A DNA stretch of 64,000 nucleotides. Origin: Dysidea avara (Eukaryota; Porifera; Demospongiae; Dictyoceratida; Dysideidae). Where the stretch lies: assembly GCF_963678975.1 (NCBI RefSeq), contig NC_089272.1, positions 61,392,574-61,456,573 on the forward strand. The letters run 5' to 3'. The position numbers and the translations under genes are program-made. The notes under the pieces were generated by a model. The model ran no database searches. It had not been told where the DNA came from and saw nothing but the letters and a program-made list of their open reading frames with translations. Shown one piece after another: positions 1 to 10,757 of the stretch; the first letter of the stretch is position 1, and each line of letters begins with the position of its first letter.

Positions 1-330
1 GCTTGTCCTGTGCTCCAGAGCAAGAAACATTTTGTCTGTCACCAAAAAGCTGCACAGATCATGTTGCCACCGGAAACTGACCAATAAAATCAAACCACCA
101 ATACTTTGAGTTGATGATAGACTACTTGAACAATGTTGAGAGTGAATATCGTGACATACGAAGAACCCTACAAACTGCTGCAACGAAAAATCACGTGGTT
201 TTAAGACATTTGTATCGTTTTCTACCAGAAGAAAGTGACAAACTTGGTTGCCATGCTGGTGTTATTCAAGTTATACTTAGCCTAACACATGACAATAGTT
301 AGGTAGTTGATTGGAGGATATCGATTTTTC
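1..330. repeat. Segmental duplicate, copy A
   Basis: This stretch is repeated at 1036-1712 with many scattered substitutions. The homologous blocks are 10-110 (with 1040-1118) and 95-330 (with 1456-1712). Copy A is uninterrupted; copy B carries a 334-bp insertion. Comparing the two gives the exact insertion site of that element. Confidence 0.8.
111..302 (+). CDS. Hypothetical 63-residue ORF inside the duplicate
   Basis: The open frame includes DYLNNVESEYRDIRRTLQ and ends LSLTHDNS before a TAG. The corresponding frame of copy B (about 1482-1668) keeps most of these residues, including DYLNNVESEYR and SDKLGCHAGVIQ, but has an in-frame TGA early on. Two similar frames suggest an origin in an exon, but the family is not recognised and no promoter or splice sites were established. 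It could equally be non-coding duplicated DNA. Confidence 0.2.
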   Translation: MMIDYLNNVESEYRDIRRTLQTAATKNHVVLRHLYRFLPEESDKLGCHAGVIQVILSLTHDNS

Positions 331-985
331 GCGTTGCGGACCCTATCATGGGTATTGCCATGATTTGAATTTTGATCACGTGAGTGCTTATTTCATGCAT
401 TGGATTTCTCTATGCATTTACTGGGTGCAATAGCCATATTGTCAGGTGTTTATAAGCTTCGTATCCTTGCTGTTGGAGACTGTTTCACTGATTTATCAAC
501 TATTTTGGTATTTGTTTGCAAAAATCGTGTCGTTTTGACCAAATTTCAGTATAAGATGGCCCAGCCAGATGACTAACAAGCTTCAATTATAACCATACTC
601 CGCATGTAGGTACTTTACCTAGTACTGTTCATTGCTGACCCACGGTGCAGTTGCTACTCTGCTAGAGAGAGAACCATCATAAGTAATAAGATGATACATA
701 CAATACATTATTAGTCCTCGGTCTTGTGCGACCACAGTCAGATCAAACAAAATGAGATCTTGTGGGCACGGCAAGGGGTGTGTACATGTAAGAAAACAAA
801 AAAACAAAAACAAAAAGACTAACAACAACAGCAACAACAATTATTACAAGACAAAATTAGCTTAAGTGCTCGGTTGACCAGTCACTACAATTCCTGGCCA
901 AGAAAATCTTTTGCGAACATGACATACATTGATGAGCAGCATTGTCGAGGATCTTGTCGGATGAAAGATTTGGTGGTTACAAAAA
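331..985. other. Non-genic, AT-rich
   Basis: No gene or clear repeat structure is seen. There is an A-rich, C-spaced low-complexity run near 785-840. Confidence 0.5.
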
Positions 986-1035
986 GTTGTGCTTGAGACC
1001 AAGGACAACTGTTGTGCTTGAGACCAAGGACAACT
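986..1035. repeat. 25-bp tandem pair
   Basis: Two exact copies of a 25-bp unit (GTTGTGCTTGAGACC...) lie end to end at 986-1010 and 1011-1035, immediately before duplicate copy B. Confidence 0.85.
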
Positions 1036-1712
1036 TTCCTGTGCTCCAGAGGAAGAAACATTTTGCTTGTCGCCAAAAAAGCGCACAGATCGTGCTGCCA
1101 CCAGAAACTGACCAATAAGGCCACTCCAAAAAAAATTCATTGTTTCCCATTTCCTGCCCTCATGCAGATTCTCTTCCCGCATGGTCATTCATTATTGCTG
1201 TCAATATTCATTATTTATCCTGTGACTGCATAGGCAGCATAGCAGTAACTAGTTTAGCTTTCAGAAAGCCCATTTAGCTAGCTTTTCACTATTAAGGTTC
1301 TTAGTTTAAACATTTCTACTCTATTCTTACCTGTAAGATAGTTATGAATTTCGAAAATTATTGGAAATATCTATAATGGATAATGAGCCGCCCGCCCGCA
1401 TGTATTTTTAAGATCAATGAAATGAGAAACAAGGAATTCTGTTGGAGTGGCCTAAATCAAACCACCTATACTTTGAATTGATCATAGACTACTTGAACAA
1501 TGTTGAGAGTGAATATCGTGGCATATGAAGAACCCTACGAAACACTGCAATGAAAAATCACATGATGTTAGGACATTTGTATCATTTTCTATCAGACGAA
1601 AGTGACAAACTTGGCTGCCATGCTGGTGTTATTCAACTTGCACTTAGCCTAACACATGACAATAGTTAAGTAGTTGATGGGAGGATATCTATTTTTTGCA
1701 TTGTGGAGCCTA
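1036..1712. repeat. Segmental duplicate, copy B (interrupted)
   Basis: This is the second copy of the 1-330 segment. It is split by the MITE at 1119-1452. Its reading frame matching 111-302 contains a stop. Confidence 0.8.
1119..1452. mobile_element. MITE, TAA target duplication (PIF/Harbinger-like)
   Basis: This 334-bp insertion has terminal inverted repeats beginning GGCCACTCC at both ends and is flanked by TAA at 1116-1118 and 1453-1455. The empty site is visible in duplicate copy A (ACCAATAAAATC). A 3-bp TWA target duplication is typical of PIF/Harbinger elements; the superfamily call is inference. No transposase frame is present. Confidence 0.8.
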
Positions 1713-1734
1713 ACTAAGCCAATTTGTGAAGTTG

Positions 1735-1945
1735 CATATCTCTGGAACGCTTGAAGAGATTTTGCTCAAATTTGGTATGTGGAGTACTGAGATTGGCGGG
1801 CGTGTCCTCAACAAAATTCGTCTTGCTTCAGAAAGGCAGCACAGAGCTACAGAGGTGTGAAAATCACGTTTTCTTTCTTCCTCATGGTGTTGCGTGCCAG
1901 CTTCTTGGCCGCACGACACACTACCGTGTGTCTTGATGGTACTGT
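1735..1945. mobile_element. Truncated arm of the X element
   Basis: The end ...CTTGGCCGCACGACACAC TACCGTGTGTCTTGAT matches the outer ends of the large element at 24009-31522 and of 40735-42735. Only one arm is present. It stops just before the CAGG microsatellite. Confidence 0.7.
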
Positions 1946-1989
1946 AGCTGCGCACTGCTTTGTTTGTCATCCAGCCTTGCAACTGTGGT

Positions 1990-2091
<102 letters not shown>

Positions 2092-2576
2092 AAAATTCGA
2101 GTTTCAGTGATTTTTGTAAAACTCTACATATGACTGTCTGTGTTTTCTTGCTTTTAATGTTGTATAATGATTTTAGACAAACTAATATTATTAAATAAAG
2201 GTGATGTTTGTCATGTAAAATGTTTTTAGGATGATTTTAAAGGCAGAATTTTAGGCAATGCGTGTCATGTCATTTTTGGAGGATCCTACTACCGTACTGT
2301 TTGATATATTTAAAGACAATTCAAATGCTTGATGGATCAAACATTTTTGAAAATTTTCTAGCTTTGCGTGGTAATGTTAATACAATGGTTAGTTGATGAC
2401 AATGAGTAGGTGAAAGATGAAATGTTTATTTTGCTGCTGGGGCATATATAAAGTTGTGAGAAATTGACAACTTAATTTATATAATATGCAATTGATATTT
2501 CAATGCTGTTTAATAGAATTGTACTTAATATTATATGTGTGTGCTGTTGACAGTGTTTTATATACTACCCTTTTAG
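2092..2576. other. Non-genic, AT-rich
   Basis: Nothing recognisable in this stretch. Confidence 0.5.
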
Positions 2577-2747
2577 AATATGGATGTTGTTAATGGCTAC
2601 TTTGAAGCTATCTTCAATGAAAAACCTGGAAAAGAAACTGGATGGTTGCAAACGTTTAAAAGGTATAAGTTTATTCAGATCAAGCTCTTAGAAAGTGAAC
2701 AAAGTGAAACAAGTGAAAAGAAAATATTTTTGACTGAATCAAGTCAG
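2577..2747 (+). CDS. Candidate internal exon, unknown gene
   Basis: A 171-bp open block (57 codons) sits between a TTTTAG acceptor and a CAG|GTCAGT donor and keeps phase 0 throughout. The peptide begins NMDVVNGYFEAIFNEKPGK and is rich in Glu, Ser and Lys near its end. I do not recognise the family. The frame reads on past the donor for 18 codons, so the splice reading is not forced. No neighbouring exon could be joined with confidence; the next good candidate on this strand is at 9997-10317. Confidence 0.3.
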
Positions 2748-3250
2748 GTCAGTTACTCAATTAATATAAATAATTGCATTATGTTGTACATTTTACAGTA
2801 GCTGTATATACTGTGTTTGATAACAATAACATTTTGCTGCTACTATTATAATCATTCTACAAGTAGAAGTTTGCCCATTTTTACATAAGGGTTAAGGAAT
2901 GTGGTGGTTAATAATTACAATGGTCTCCTTTAAAATGTATTGAAGCCTAAGGGAGTGATCTTCATGGGAGCCTAAACAGGACCATTTATTCTTATCGTGA
3001 GAACGAAATTATAATCTTCAGGTTGTTAGCATCACGATGGAATTATAATTTGTTAAGATTTGTTGTGTTGTGAACCAGAAAGAAACGACTTTAGCATGGC
3101 AAAATACTCTAGTGACTTTGTTTTCAGCATCTAGAAAGTAGGATTGAATTGGATTGGATTCCCGCTCTCATAAGTTTCAACACATTTTAAGGCCTCCCAA
3201 AGGACACCGGATGTTGCGCAACCCATAATAAATTAATATTCATTACCATA
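2748..3250. other. Non-genic
   Basis: AT-rich, with a short run of GGATT repeats near 3143-3162. Nothing else recognised. Confidence 0.5.
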
Positions 3251-3630
3251 TGTGACCCAATTTTGGAAAACCATCCTTTTGGGAACATGCAAAATTTGCA
3301 GGAAAACTCAATTTAAAATTACAGCAATATTTTTTAAATTAATTTTTTTACACATTTGGATAAAGCAACTATTAAGCCTTCTTCCTGTGAAATTTCCAAC
3401 CCACAGCTTCTTTCTGCTAGGAGATATGGATGATTTTATCAGACCATGTAGTGATTTCACCATGCATGGGACAACAATTAACTTACAAATGGGGCGATTT
3501 GTTCAGGTGTTAGAATGGTTGAAACTAAGTCTTAGGCAATGATACATGGCATTTAATAAAAGAAAAGGGCCAGGAACACTTTATTTAACTATCAGAAGTC
3601 TCTTTAGAATATTTTTAGAGAGTATAAGGC

Positions 3631-4080
3631 ACCTATTCAGTGATTATTAGTTTCTCATCCAGCCTTTCTAATTATTATGATGCGGGCGGGAGGGTATTAC
3701 CATTATGCCATTATTGTATAATATTAACACACTGATGTACAGACCTTGTCCAAATTGTCTTTCTTTCTTACTACAAACATTTCCTTCACCAGCTGATTCT
3801 ACTTTTCGTGATCGCCAACCGTTTTTCGACAGTCAACTGAAAGCCTGCTTTGATGAAGTCGATAGAGCACGATTGCAACTGGCACTGCAGCAATTTGCTA
3901 AGGAAAACAACAGTTCTCCTGGTGATATATAGCGAATTGTAGCATTCATCAACAAAAATTATAACAGTTTGGTATCACGTGTTCTTCTGAGCATGCGCAG
4001 AGTAAATAATGGCTTACCGTGCAGTAGCTTAAGAAGGATGCGGGCGGTGGATGAGAAACTAATAATCACCAAATAGGGGT
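3631..4080. mobile_element. Nested TIR element with an exon-like insert
   Basis: Inverted ends of about 33 bp contain TGATTATTAGTTTCTCATCC on the left and its complement on the right, with a GCGGGCGG-type GC-rich motif just inside both. It lies wholly within 3251-4328. The middle contains an exon-like block (3793-3932). Confidence 0.65.
3793..3932 (+). pseudogene. Possible captured exon fragment
   Basis: Behind a pyrimidine-rich CACCAG acceptor lies an open block encoding a hydrophilic, helix-like peptide with FFDSQLKACFDEVDRARLQL, then a TAG. Its higher GC content and amino-acid pattern look like protein-coding DNA rather than MITE filler. The source gene is not recognised. It could be a fortuitous frame. 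Confidence 0.3.
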
Positions 4081-4560
4081 CTAAATGTAAACAAAGTGAT
4101 TTGTCACAATTTGTCATGCCTTAATCACTCACAGAATTCAATGCATTAAGATGAAAAGTTACTTTGTAATGTATTAGACAGTAAATTGACCATATCTCTG
4201 GAACCCTTCAAGATATCAAGCTGAAATTTTGACACAAGATAGATAAACACCCAGTTCCTCATTTTAGCCACAAAAGAGAAAATTGACCTATGTTGCCAAA
4301 AGGGATGGTTTTCCAAAATTGGGTCACATATTGTGAATACTTTAGCTTGTGTGAAAATGGACTATTAGGATATTTGCAACCTAGTATGGACTATTACAAT
4401 AAAATGTGAAGAATCTTACCTGATGTGTAAGTTTAATCTCTATTTTAGTCAGTAAACTAAAGGCATGGCTAAAGTAGGAATTTGTACATCAGGTGATGAT
4501 CTCCTTACAGTCCAGTTGTAAGTGCAAGTGACCTTTTATACATGCCTCTAAAATTATATT

Positions 4561-4961
4561 TAGGGACCCGCCGATTATGCCTACCTATTATGCTTTTGAA
4601 CAGTGCTCAAAATTTTACCTATTGGGTTCAACTAAAAATTTGTTCCTCAGTTCTATGTTTTGCTAATAAATATGCACTTTATGGGTAAATGATAAGTGGC
4701 AGAAGTAGAGACTATGAATCTTCGCTTGTCAACAAGCATTTCAGAGAAAAGATCGATATACTCTAATAGAACAGTCAGCTGCTTTAGATTAACTGACTGT
4801 TCTATTAGAGTATATCGATTTTTTTCTGTGGTATGCATTTTGACAAGCAAGGATTTGTGATAGGGCACAAGTATCCTGCCTATATTATGCTAGCATTATG
4901 CTCAATGCTTTCAGGCACCTGTTATACCCAAAATTATTCCAGCATAATTGGTGGGTCCCTA
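4561..4961. mobile_element. hAT-like MITE with 8-bp target duplication
   Basis: The 401-bp element has ends TAGGGACCC and GGGTCCCTA and is flanked by the direct repeat ATTATATT at 4553-4560 and 4962-4969. An 8-bp target duplication with TAGGG-type ends fits the hAT superfamily. Inside it is a hairpin of two copies of the shared cassette (4751-4778 and 4791-4819) in opposite orientation. Related, less intact copies lie near 15030-15165 and 43640-44065. Confidence 0.8.
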
Positions 4962-4969
4962 ATTATATT

Positions 4970-5549
4970 TAAAAATTAAAAGCAAGGAAACAGAAGATGT
5001 CATCTACCCCTGCTGCTATACTAGTGGACATTTATTTTCTACTTCAGTAATATACAGCCATAGGAATTAGGTGTCCATTTGTATAGTGGACTGTCTACTG
5101 CCTTGCTTTATATTTCTGCTGTTAACTTTTTTGTAACACAATTTATGAGTGGTGAGCCAACACATACCACATCAAAGGGAAAATGGCATTACCAGACTTA
5201 TTTTCAGCTTTGTTACACCACATTACAAACAAAGAATAGTACAAGAAGTGCCTCTGCTACCTAGAGATGTGCATAATGTTTGAAATTGTCTTTGTAGTTA
5301 AAAAAAAGAACTCACATCCAGTTTTGGAGCCCATTTGATCATAGATTAATTACTCTATGCTATGGTAACGTTTCAGCCTCATATGCCAATAACTTTTGGA
5401 GTTAAAGTAGCAACATCAGAAAGATTGATTTGTACAGCTAGTACAGGGAAATAATAAATGACAGAATTTACTAAAGGATTAATGCAACAATCAAGACTCG
5501 TGGTAGTGAGTCACGACCAGTAAAGCAGAAACGCACTGCAGACAATAAA
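4970..5549. other. Non-genic with a repeat fragment
   Basis: The stretch 5140-5255 resembles part of dispersed family D (see 9170-9660). Nothing else recognised. Confidence 0.4.
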
Positions 5550-6066
5550 TGTGACTGTCTCTGGGAAAACCGGTCTTATCACCCATTTAAAAGTATCGAG
5601 AAACGTCGGTTTTAAATATTCTGTGTGTTGTAGCTGGCCAATGGTGGTAGCTACGCATACCAAATTTTCACACGTTTCACAACAATTTCTTACCTTCCTG
5701 ATCATCCACTGAAGAAGTAGTCAACAGCTAAGTTTCCCGCCATTTTAGATAGTTTTTAAACCGAGGTTGTCTGTATCAGGCGAGCTCCAGAAGGGTGGGA
5801 GGCGGGGGCCCTGGAAGGCGGGCAAGATGGTGTTCAAAAATTGAAAAGAGACGTGCTGGGATGAATTAGGCCAAGTTATAGGCCATTCAGGGCTCAGAAC
5901 TGGCTAAAATGAAAGGAAATTTACAGCACAGGTCATTGTCCAACACCACAGAGCTGTACAGCCACACACAGCCATCTCCTGGTTGGCCAGGGCTCCATCA
6001 AGACCCCAGACCACTCGTACGGCTCGCCACTGTGCTCTAGAAAAGCAGCCAGCAAAAGCAGACCAC
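5550..6066. mobile_element. TGTGACC-type element, GC-rich subfamily, truncated
   Basis: One TIR (TGTGACTGTCTCTGGG then AAAACCGGTCTTAT) is present at 5550. The body, including a GC-rich block near 5780-5830, matches the complement of 37374-37997 and 45354-45988. The other end is missing after about 6066. Confidence 0.7.
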
Positions 6067-7395
6067 TTTACTCTGGTCGACTGTGGCAGTGAAACTTGAT
6101 AGTGCATTCATTAAACTTTGTGTTTGTGTGAAAAAATCAAACTTCCTGTCTTGGGCGATAAGAACGGTTTTCGTAGATCCAGTCACAAATGATATGATCA
6201 CTATACGTGAGGATTTTACAGGAATGGACGTTGTCAAATTCTGCCTTCCTGTAACTCACCCGTCACTTATGCTATCCCTCTGAAACTCTAGAGTTGAACT
6301 CATCATGTCACTAGTAACTACCACACAAGCAGTGAAGCAAATCCATGCCAACTGTTTCGAGATTGAGATTGCCGACATCAAAGAGGGTTTCATTTTTTTC
6401 GCATGCAGTTAGATGCAACTGCAGGTGTATGCCTTGTCTTCCTTTGTGCATTCCAAACATCGATTGTCCTGCTATCGCTTCAGTACGCCTCAAGATTCAC
6501 ACCATCGATTTTACCATACATAATTACCCTACAGTCTTAATTTCAGCACCAAACGAAGTTTCAGTCATCCTCAGTCGACCTAGAGGCCAAATACAAAACC
6601 CATATTGTTGTTTTCCGCAATACTCACTTGGCATGTAGGGCAATGTGTCTTTAAACTGTTCTAAAGTTTCGTTGAGATTGAAACATATGTTTTCGAGAAT
6701 GGCTAGTTTGAAATTTGAATTTAGTTGCCCCCATGTAATTTGCTTTCTGTAAGAATTTAACTCGAATTTAAAGAATGACGCAGAGCACAACTGCGGTCCC
6801 TGGTTATTGATGAACTGGGGTGTGTATTTAAAGAATGACGCAGAGCACAAATGCAGTCACTGGTTATTGATGAACCGGGTGTGCATAGCTAATCAGTGCA
6901 TGTAGCTAGCCATAAAGAAGCATGCTGCATGCCATCATCCGATTTGAATTTAGCCTCCCCCACATAATTTTCTCTCTAAGGGCACGGCTTAAAGAATGAC
7001 ACAGAGCACAACTGAGGTTACCAGTTGACACAAGCTGTGAGTAATTAGCACACTGCTCGCCAGCTTACTCAAGTTAGAATACACGCATGTCAAAAGAGTT
7101 ATTGGGCTGGAGAAGCAAAAGTATTCTATATTGCAATCAACTCTTTCTACTAATATGCCTAATAACAGAGAGTCTGTCTCCTATTGCTAAAATAGTTGTA
7201 ATAAATAATTATGTTTTGAATTACATATTGTTAGTACCATTATAACTCTTTACAATGTTGTACTTGTCATTTTATACATTGCTGATATTTTATGTTTGGT
7301 ATTGTGAAATTATACAACTTTGTGTGGGCGAGATCAAAGGGAAAGTGTACTTTAAATTTCATAAAGTACACTTTAGGGCAAACAGTTTTTTGTTT
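6067..7395. other. Non-genic, minor tandem duplication
   Basis: Several short frames exist but none has supporting splice sites or a recognisable family. 6766-6885 holds a tandem pair, and a third, weaker match is near 6980-7025. Confidence 0.4.
6766..6885. repeat. 60-bp tandem pair
   Basis: Two adjacent copies of a 60-bp unit containing AAAGAATGACGCAGAGCACA and TGGTTATTGATGAAC. Confidence 0.85.
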
Positions 7396-7545
7396 CCCAC
7401 AAATAGTGCTTTATTGCACCGTAAACAGTGCTTTATTGCATCACAAAGAGTGCTTTATTGCACCACAAAGAGTGATTTATTCGTACAATAAAGCACTCTT
7501 TGCGGTGCAATAAAGCACTCTTTGTGGGAAATAAAGCACAGCTGC
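7396..7545. repeat. Tandem units with inverted copies (hairpin)
   Basis: Three to four copies of AGTGCTTTATTGCA, about 22 bp apart, are followed by two or three inverted copies (CAATAAAGCACTCTTTG). The transcript of either strand would fold into a strong hairpin. It is probably a degenerate repeat element. Confidence 0.7.
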
Positions 7546-7998
7546 CCACATGCTTTAGTGCAGGCTAATAGCCCGTGGCGCTCACGCCAGTATGACTAAT
7601 CACCCAAGCCGGTGAAGGCTGATAGTCGTCACCTCACTGAGTGGTCAATCACCCCAGCCAATATAAGTTCTACCACTGGGTTACTTTTATAGACATACCT
7701 AAATGCTTCGATAATGGGTGGGAGAAGGTAGCATTGGTGTTACATTTGTTAATGTTAACGGACAAGTCCTGGAGATATCATGGAAATACTTCACCATGTG
7801 TCACAATAGAATCAATTGTGGGTTGTGACCAAAGCCTGCCAAAATATGTAATGAACGTTTACTATGCCAAACTATGGTGAACTACGTGTGAGGTACTTTG
7901 TTAAACTAGTTTGTGTGCATTCAGTCTGCTAATAATTTGTGCAACTCGTGTTAATTATGAGTCCTAGTGTATGGTGAAGCTACACAACTAGAAATCAT
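7546..7998. other. Unassigned DNA with one open frame
   Basis: A 79-codon frame runs at 7641-7880 on the plus strand, without recognisable motifs. I do not call it a gene. Confidence 0.3.
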
Positions 7999-8122
7999 TT
8001 AAAGCATTGCCTTGTTAGTGCTATATGAAAATAAAGCACTCGGCTTCGCCTCATCCTTTATTAGCATCTTGGCCACATGCCTCGTGCCTTATTTTTCATA
8101 TAGCACTCGCAGCAATGCTTTA
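7999..8122. mobile_element. Small foldback element
   Basis: The inverted ends TTAAAGCATTGC and GCAATGCTTTAA are followed inside by inverted GTGCTATATGAAAATAA and CTTATTTTTCATATAGCAC. Total 124 bp. Confidence 0.65.
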
Positions 8123-8812
8123 ACATATACGTAAATGTACAAAAATTAATGACGTTTAGATATCTTCTTTGATTTTCCTGAGCTTCTTCAAGCACCTTTG
8201 ATGTCAATGAACCCTACAGTAGTGTTGCACAATATACCGAGTATTTAGTTACACCATGGTATGATACAATCTAATTTCTTAACACCACAATATCGTGAAT
8301 TTTAAAAACAGTCTTTAAAGCTTAACTATTTGTATGAAAGTGTACTAAATATGAAAGGATATGGACTGGTGTACAATAACATACTACAATAAACTTGCTA
8401 ACACAAATTCTGTCTTGAGTAAAAATGTTTAGAAACTTAGAAACTGTACTTTTGTGTCTGGATCTAGTAATAGAGGTCTAAAATACCATATAACTATGGC
8501 ATACCAGTGATATAGTTATACCACGTAACAATATAGTAGCATCTATGAAATAATTATAACAAAGCCGCTCAGCACTACCTACTAGGCTATTAAACTTCTA
8601 ATTTTACATGTAGAAAAAAATTAAGAATTTTAAGGATCAAAATATAACAAAATAGGGAAATAAAGAGAAAAAATAAGAGCAAAATGGCAAAAAGTAGTGA
8701 AGGTTGCTACTTATGTACTTGCAAATATACGTACTATTGGACATTTAATCCCTATGCTTCAGTCTATAAACCATGACTGAATGAGGAATTAAAATAATGT
8801 CCATTAGTATAA
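8123..8812. other. Non-genic
   Basis: AT-rich. A short inverted repeat at about 8737-8808 (GGACATTTAAT / ATTAAAATAATGTCC). Nothing else. Confidence 0.5.
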
Positions 8813-9045
8813 TGTAACCAGGCCTGTGAAAATAGGGCAAATAGGTACATAAAAGTGCCCTAATGTTTTACGTTTTATGACTCAAAACTTTTTATTCCAC
8901 TAGTATAACTCCATACAAGTTTTGGCACTTATTAAACATTTAGTTGGCTTTATAGTGTGAGTTACAGAATGGAAATATCCTATTCTAATGCTGAGATTAT
9001 GACCTGTTATGTGATGGTGTGTCTATTTTTGCAGGCCTGGTCACA
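8813..9045. mobile_element. TGTGACC-type MITE
   Basis: The ends TGTAACCAGGCCTGTGAAAA and the complement of TGTGACCAGGCCTGCAAAAA form the TIRs; length 233 bp. Confidence 0.75.
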
Positions 9046-9169
9046 TATCTGCAGGTATAGGCAGCCTCTCAGTGTTTCACAACTTTTTGTTTGCTATTTC
9101 TTGTTTCACTATTTCATTAATCTTTGATCCCTTGTTTTTCCTTCTACTTATTTGTTTACTTTTTATAAC

Positions 9170-9660
9170 ATAAAATTGAGCTTGTGCATACTGCATCAAA
9201 AGAAAGAATGGTGCCAGGTATGTCATTAAATTATTTTTGCTTCTGAATGTACACCCTAACAATCAATTACTGAAAAGCGAAGTGGCCATTACATTTCTTC
9301 TTCAACTACTGTATGATCCGCTCGTTACACATTAATACAAATTAAGAACTGCATGAGAAATATCTCTGCAATCACTACAGAAAGTATGGGCGATATGCAT
9401 ACTAGCTAGCACCACAGCCACAGGGAAGCCGTATATACAGTACCATGAATCAACACCTTGCAATGTCAGCAAAAAGAACTGAGACACAAAGGAGGACAAA
9501 GGTAAGTCTGTGATGCATGCATTGTACGTGTAGTTATTGAAAAGGCACGCCTCGGGATGAAGTGATGTCAAACAGTGAAAAAATGAAGCCCATACCCTTT
9601 TGAGTTGTCAAGTTATGCTTGGCTGAAGGCATCACTTAGTTAGCTAGTTAGCCAGATAGT
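9170..9660. repeat. Dispersed repeat family D
   Basis: Shares long stretches (for example GGACACAAAGGAGGACA-type sequence, ATGCATTGTA, a TTACTTTTT-rich start) with 20690-21130 and 56640-57110, and a fragment at 36690-36805. No inverted ends and no coding capacity were found; the class is unknown, possibly SINE-like. Confidence 0.6.
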
Positions 9661-9996
9661 TAATAGAACATTAATAATAGTTAAATAGGAAATTTATGAA
9701 ATTCCATTAAAATGTGTAGGAATATTTGGGGTTGCTCTGAAGGCATTTTTGGGCTTGGTTATGTAGAACCAGTACTGCCAAGCTTTTGAAAGAAAGCTGA
9801 GGCTGTTTTATGGGTGATTTTGAAGGGAACGAAAGCCCCAAAACTCCAAGATTTCTAATATACAATACTGCCATACTATATGATAGTCATGGTCAATCAT
9901 GTTTAAGTTAAAGTGTGCTCATTTTGTGTACTTTCTAGGTCACATAATTATATAAATGGTATGCCAGTAATAGTCATGTTTGTTATTTACTTATAG
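9661..9996. other. Non-genic
   Basis: Nothing recognised. Confidence 0.5.
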
Positions 9997-10317
9997 CATT
10001 TTCTTAATTCTCTTGGAAGATACACTAATGCAGTCATGATGACTGTAAAATCAACTTCCACATACCATGCAAGTGGAAATGCAACCTCCAAGGCAATTTG
10101 GAAACTTCTTTGCTTACCAAATCCCATTTTGCTACAGTCGTCTGATTTTCAGAGTTGTGAAAAAACACTAACGTGTTATGAGGAGGATAAACACCAATAC
10201 ATTTCTGGGATGATTCGACAGCCCATTCACAATCAAGTATGTGCGTTTGCACGTCCAGTTGTCATTAACACTGCTGAAGGTAGTGTAATCAGCAAGGCTG
10301 TAGTTATTGTGAAGTAA
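9997..10317 (+). CDS. Candidate 3'-terminal exon, unknown gene
   Basis: An open block starts directly after a TTACTTATAG acceptor and runs 106 codons to a TAA. The peptide has mixed composition without low-complexity runs and ends GSVISKAVVIVK. No signal peptide, membrane segment or known motif is seen and I do not recognise the family. The first in-frame ATG is at 10036. No preceding exon could be joined, so a chance frame remains possible. Confidence 0.35.
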   Translation, partial: HFLNSLGRYTNAVMMTVKSTSTYHASGNATSKAIWKLLCLPNPILLQSSDFQSCEKTLTCYEEDKHQYISGMIRQPIHNQVCAFARPVVINTAEGSVISKAVVIVK

Positions 10318-10523
10318 AATGAAAACAAGATGAAACATTGAACCTTTGTGTGTTATCTATATAGATTCCATTAAGGATGCTTAGAATTAGTTACATTGCT
10401 GCATTTAATCTGCTGTATTGTAGTTACACCCTGCATAAGTGAAATACTTTCATGCTATTACAGTGTGATTTTATAACACTTATTTTTTTTGTTCATAAAA
10501 CATACAATTGGCTATTATATGTA

Positions 10524-10757
10524 CAGTAGGACCTCCATTATCTGAACACCTGTGTGCCATCTGAATCACAAAAGTATTCAGATAAGTGAATTTGTTCGGA
10601 TAAATGAAGCCCAATGATTTATATACAGAGCTCTGTTAAACTCCTCTTTAATAGAACATACTCATGTTGACAAAATACCCTAATAGAACAGTCACCGCTA
10701 CTGTTCGGATAATTGAGGGTTTGGATAATCGTAGTTCAGACAATCGAGGTCCTACTG
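10524..10757. mobile_element. pogo/Tigger-like MITE
   Basis: The ends CAGTAGGACCTCCATTATC and GATAATCGTAG...GAGGTCCTACTG form TIRs, flanked by TA at 10522-10523 and 10758-10759. CAGTRGRACCTC ends with TA duplications are characteristic of pogo/Tigger elements. Two cassette-like copies (CTAATAGAACAGTCACC at 10680) lie inside. 234 bp. Confidence 0.85.

Larger units (their letters stand above)
3251..4328. mobile_element. TGTGACC-type TIR element (large member)
   Basis: The terminal inverted repeats of about 33 bp start TGTGACCCAATTTTGG and end with its complement, flanked by TA on each side (3249-3250, 4329-4330). TA duplications suggest Tc1/mariner-type transposition (inference). The length of 1078 bp is unusual for this family here and is explained partly by the nested element at 3631-4080. 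No transposase is seen. Confidence 0.8.

Noticed and set aside
6083-6283. A 66-codon frame with an exon-like peptide (FVDPVTNDMITIREDF)
   Set aside because: It begins at the truncated end of a transposon, with no clear acceptor, donor or family; overlapping frames are open on the other strand.
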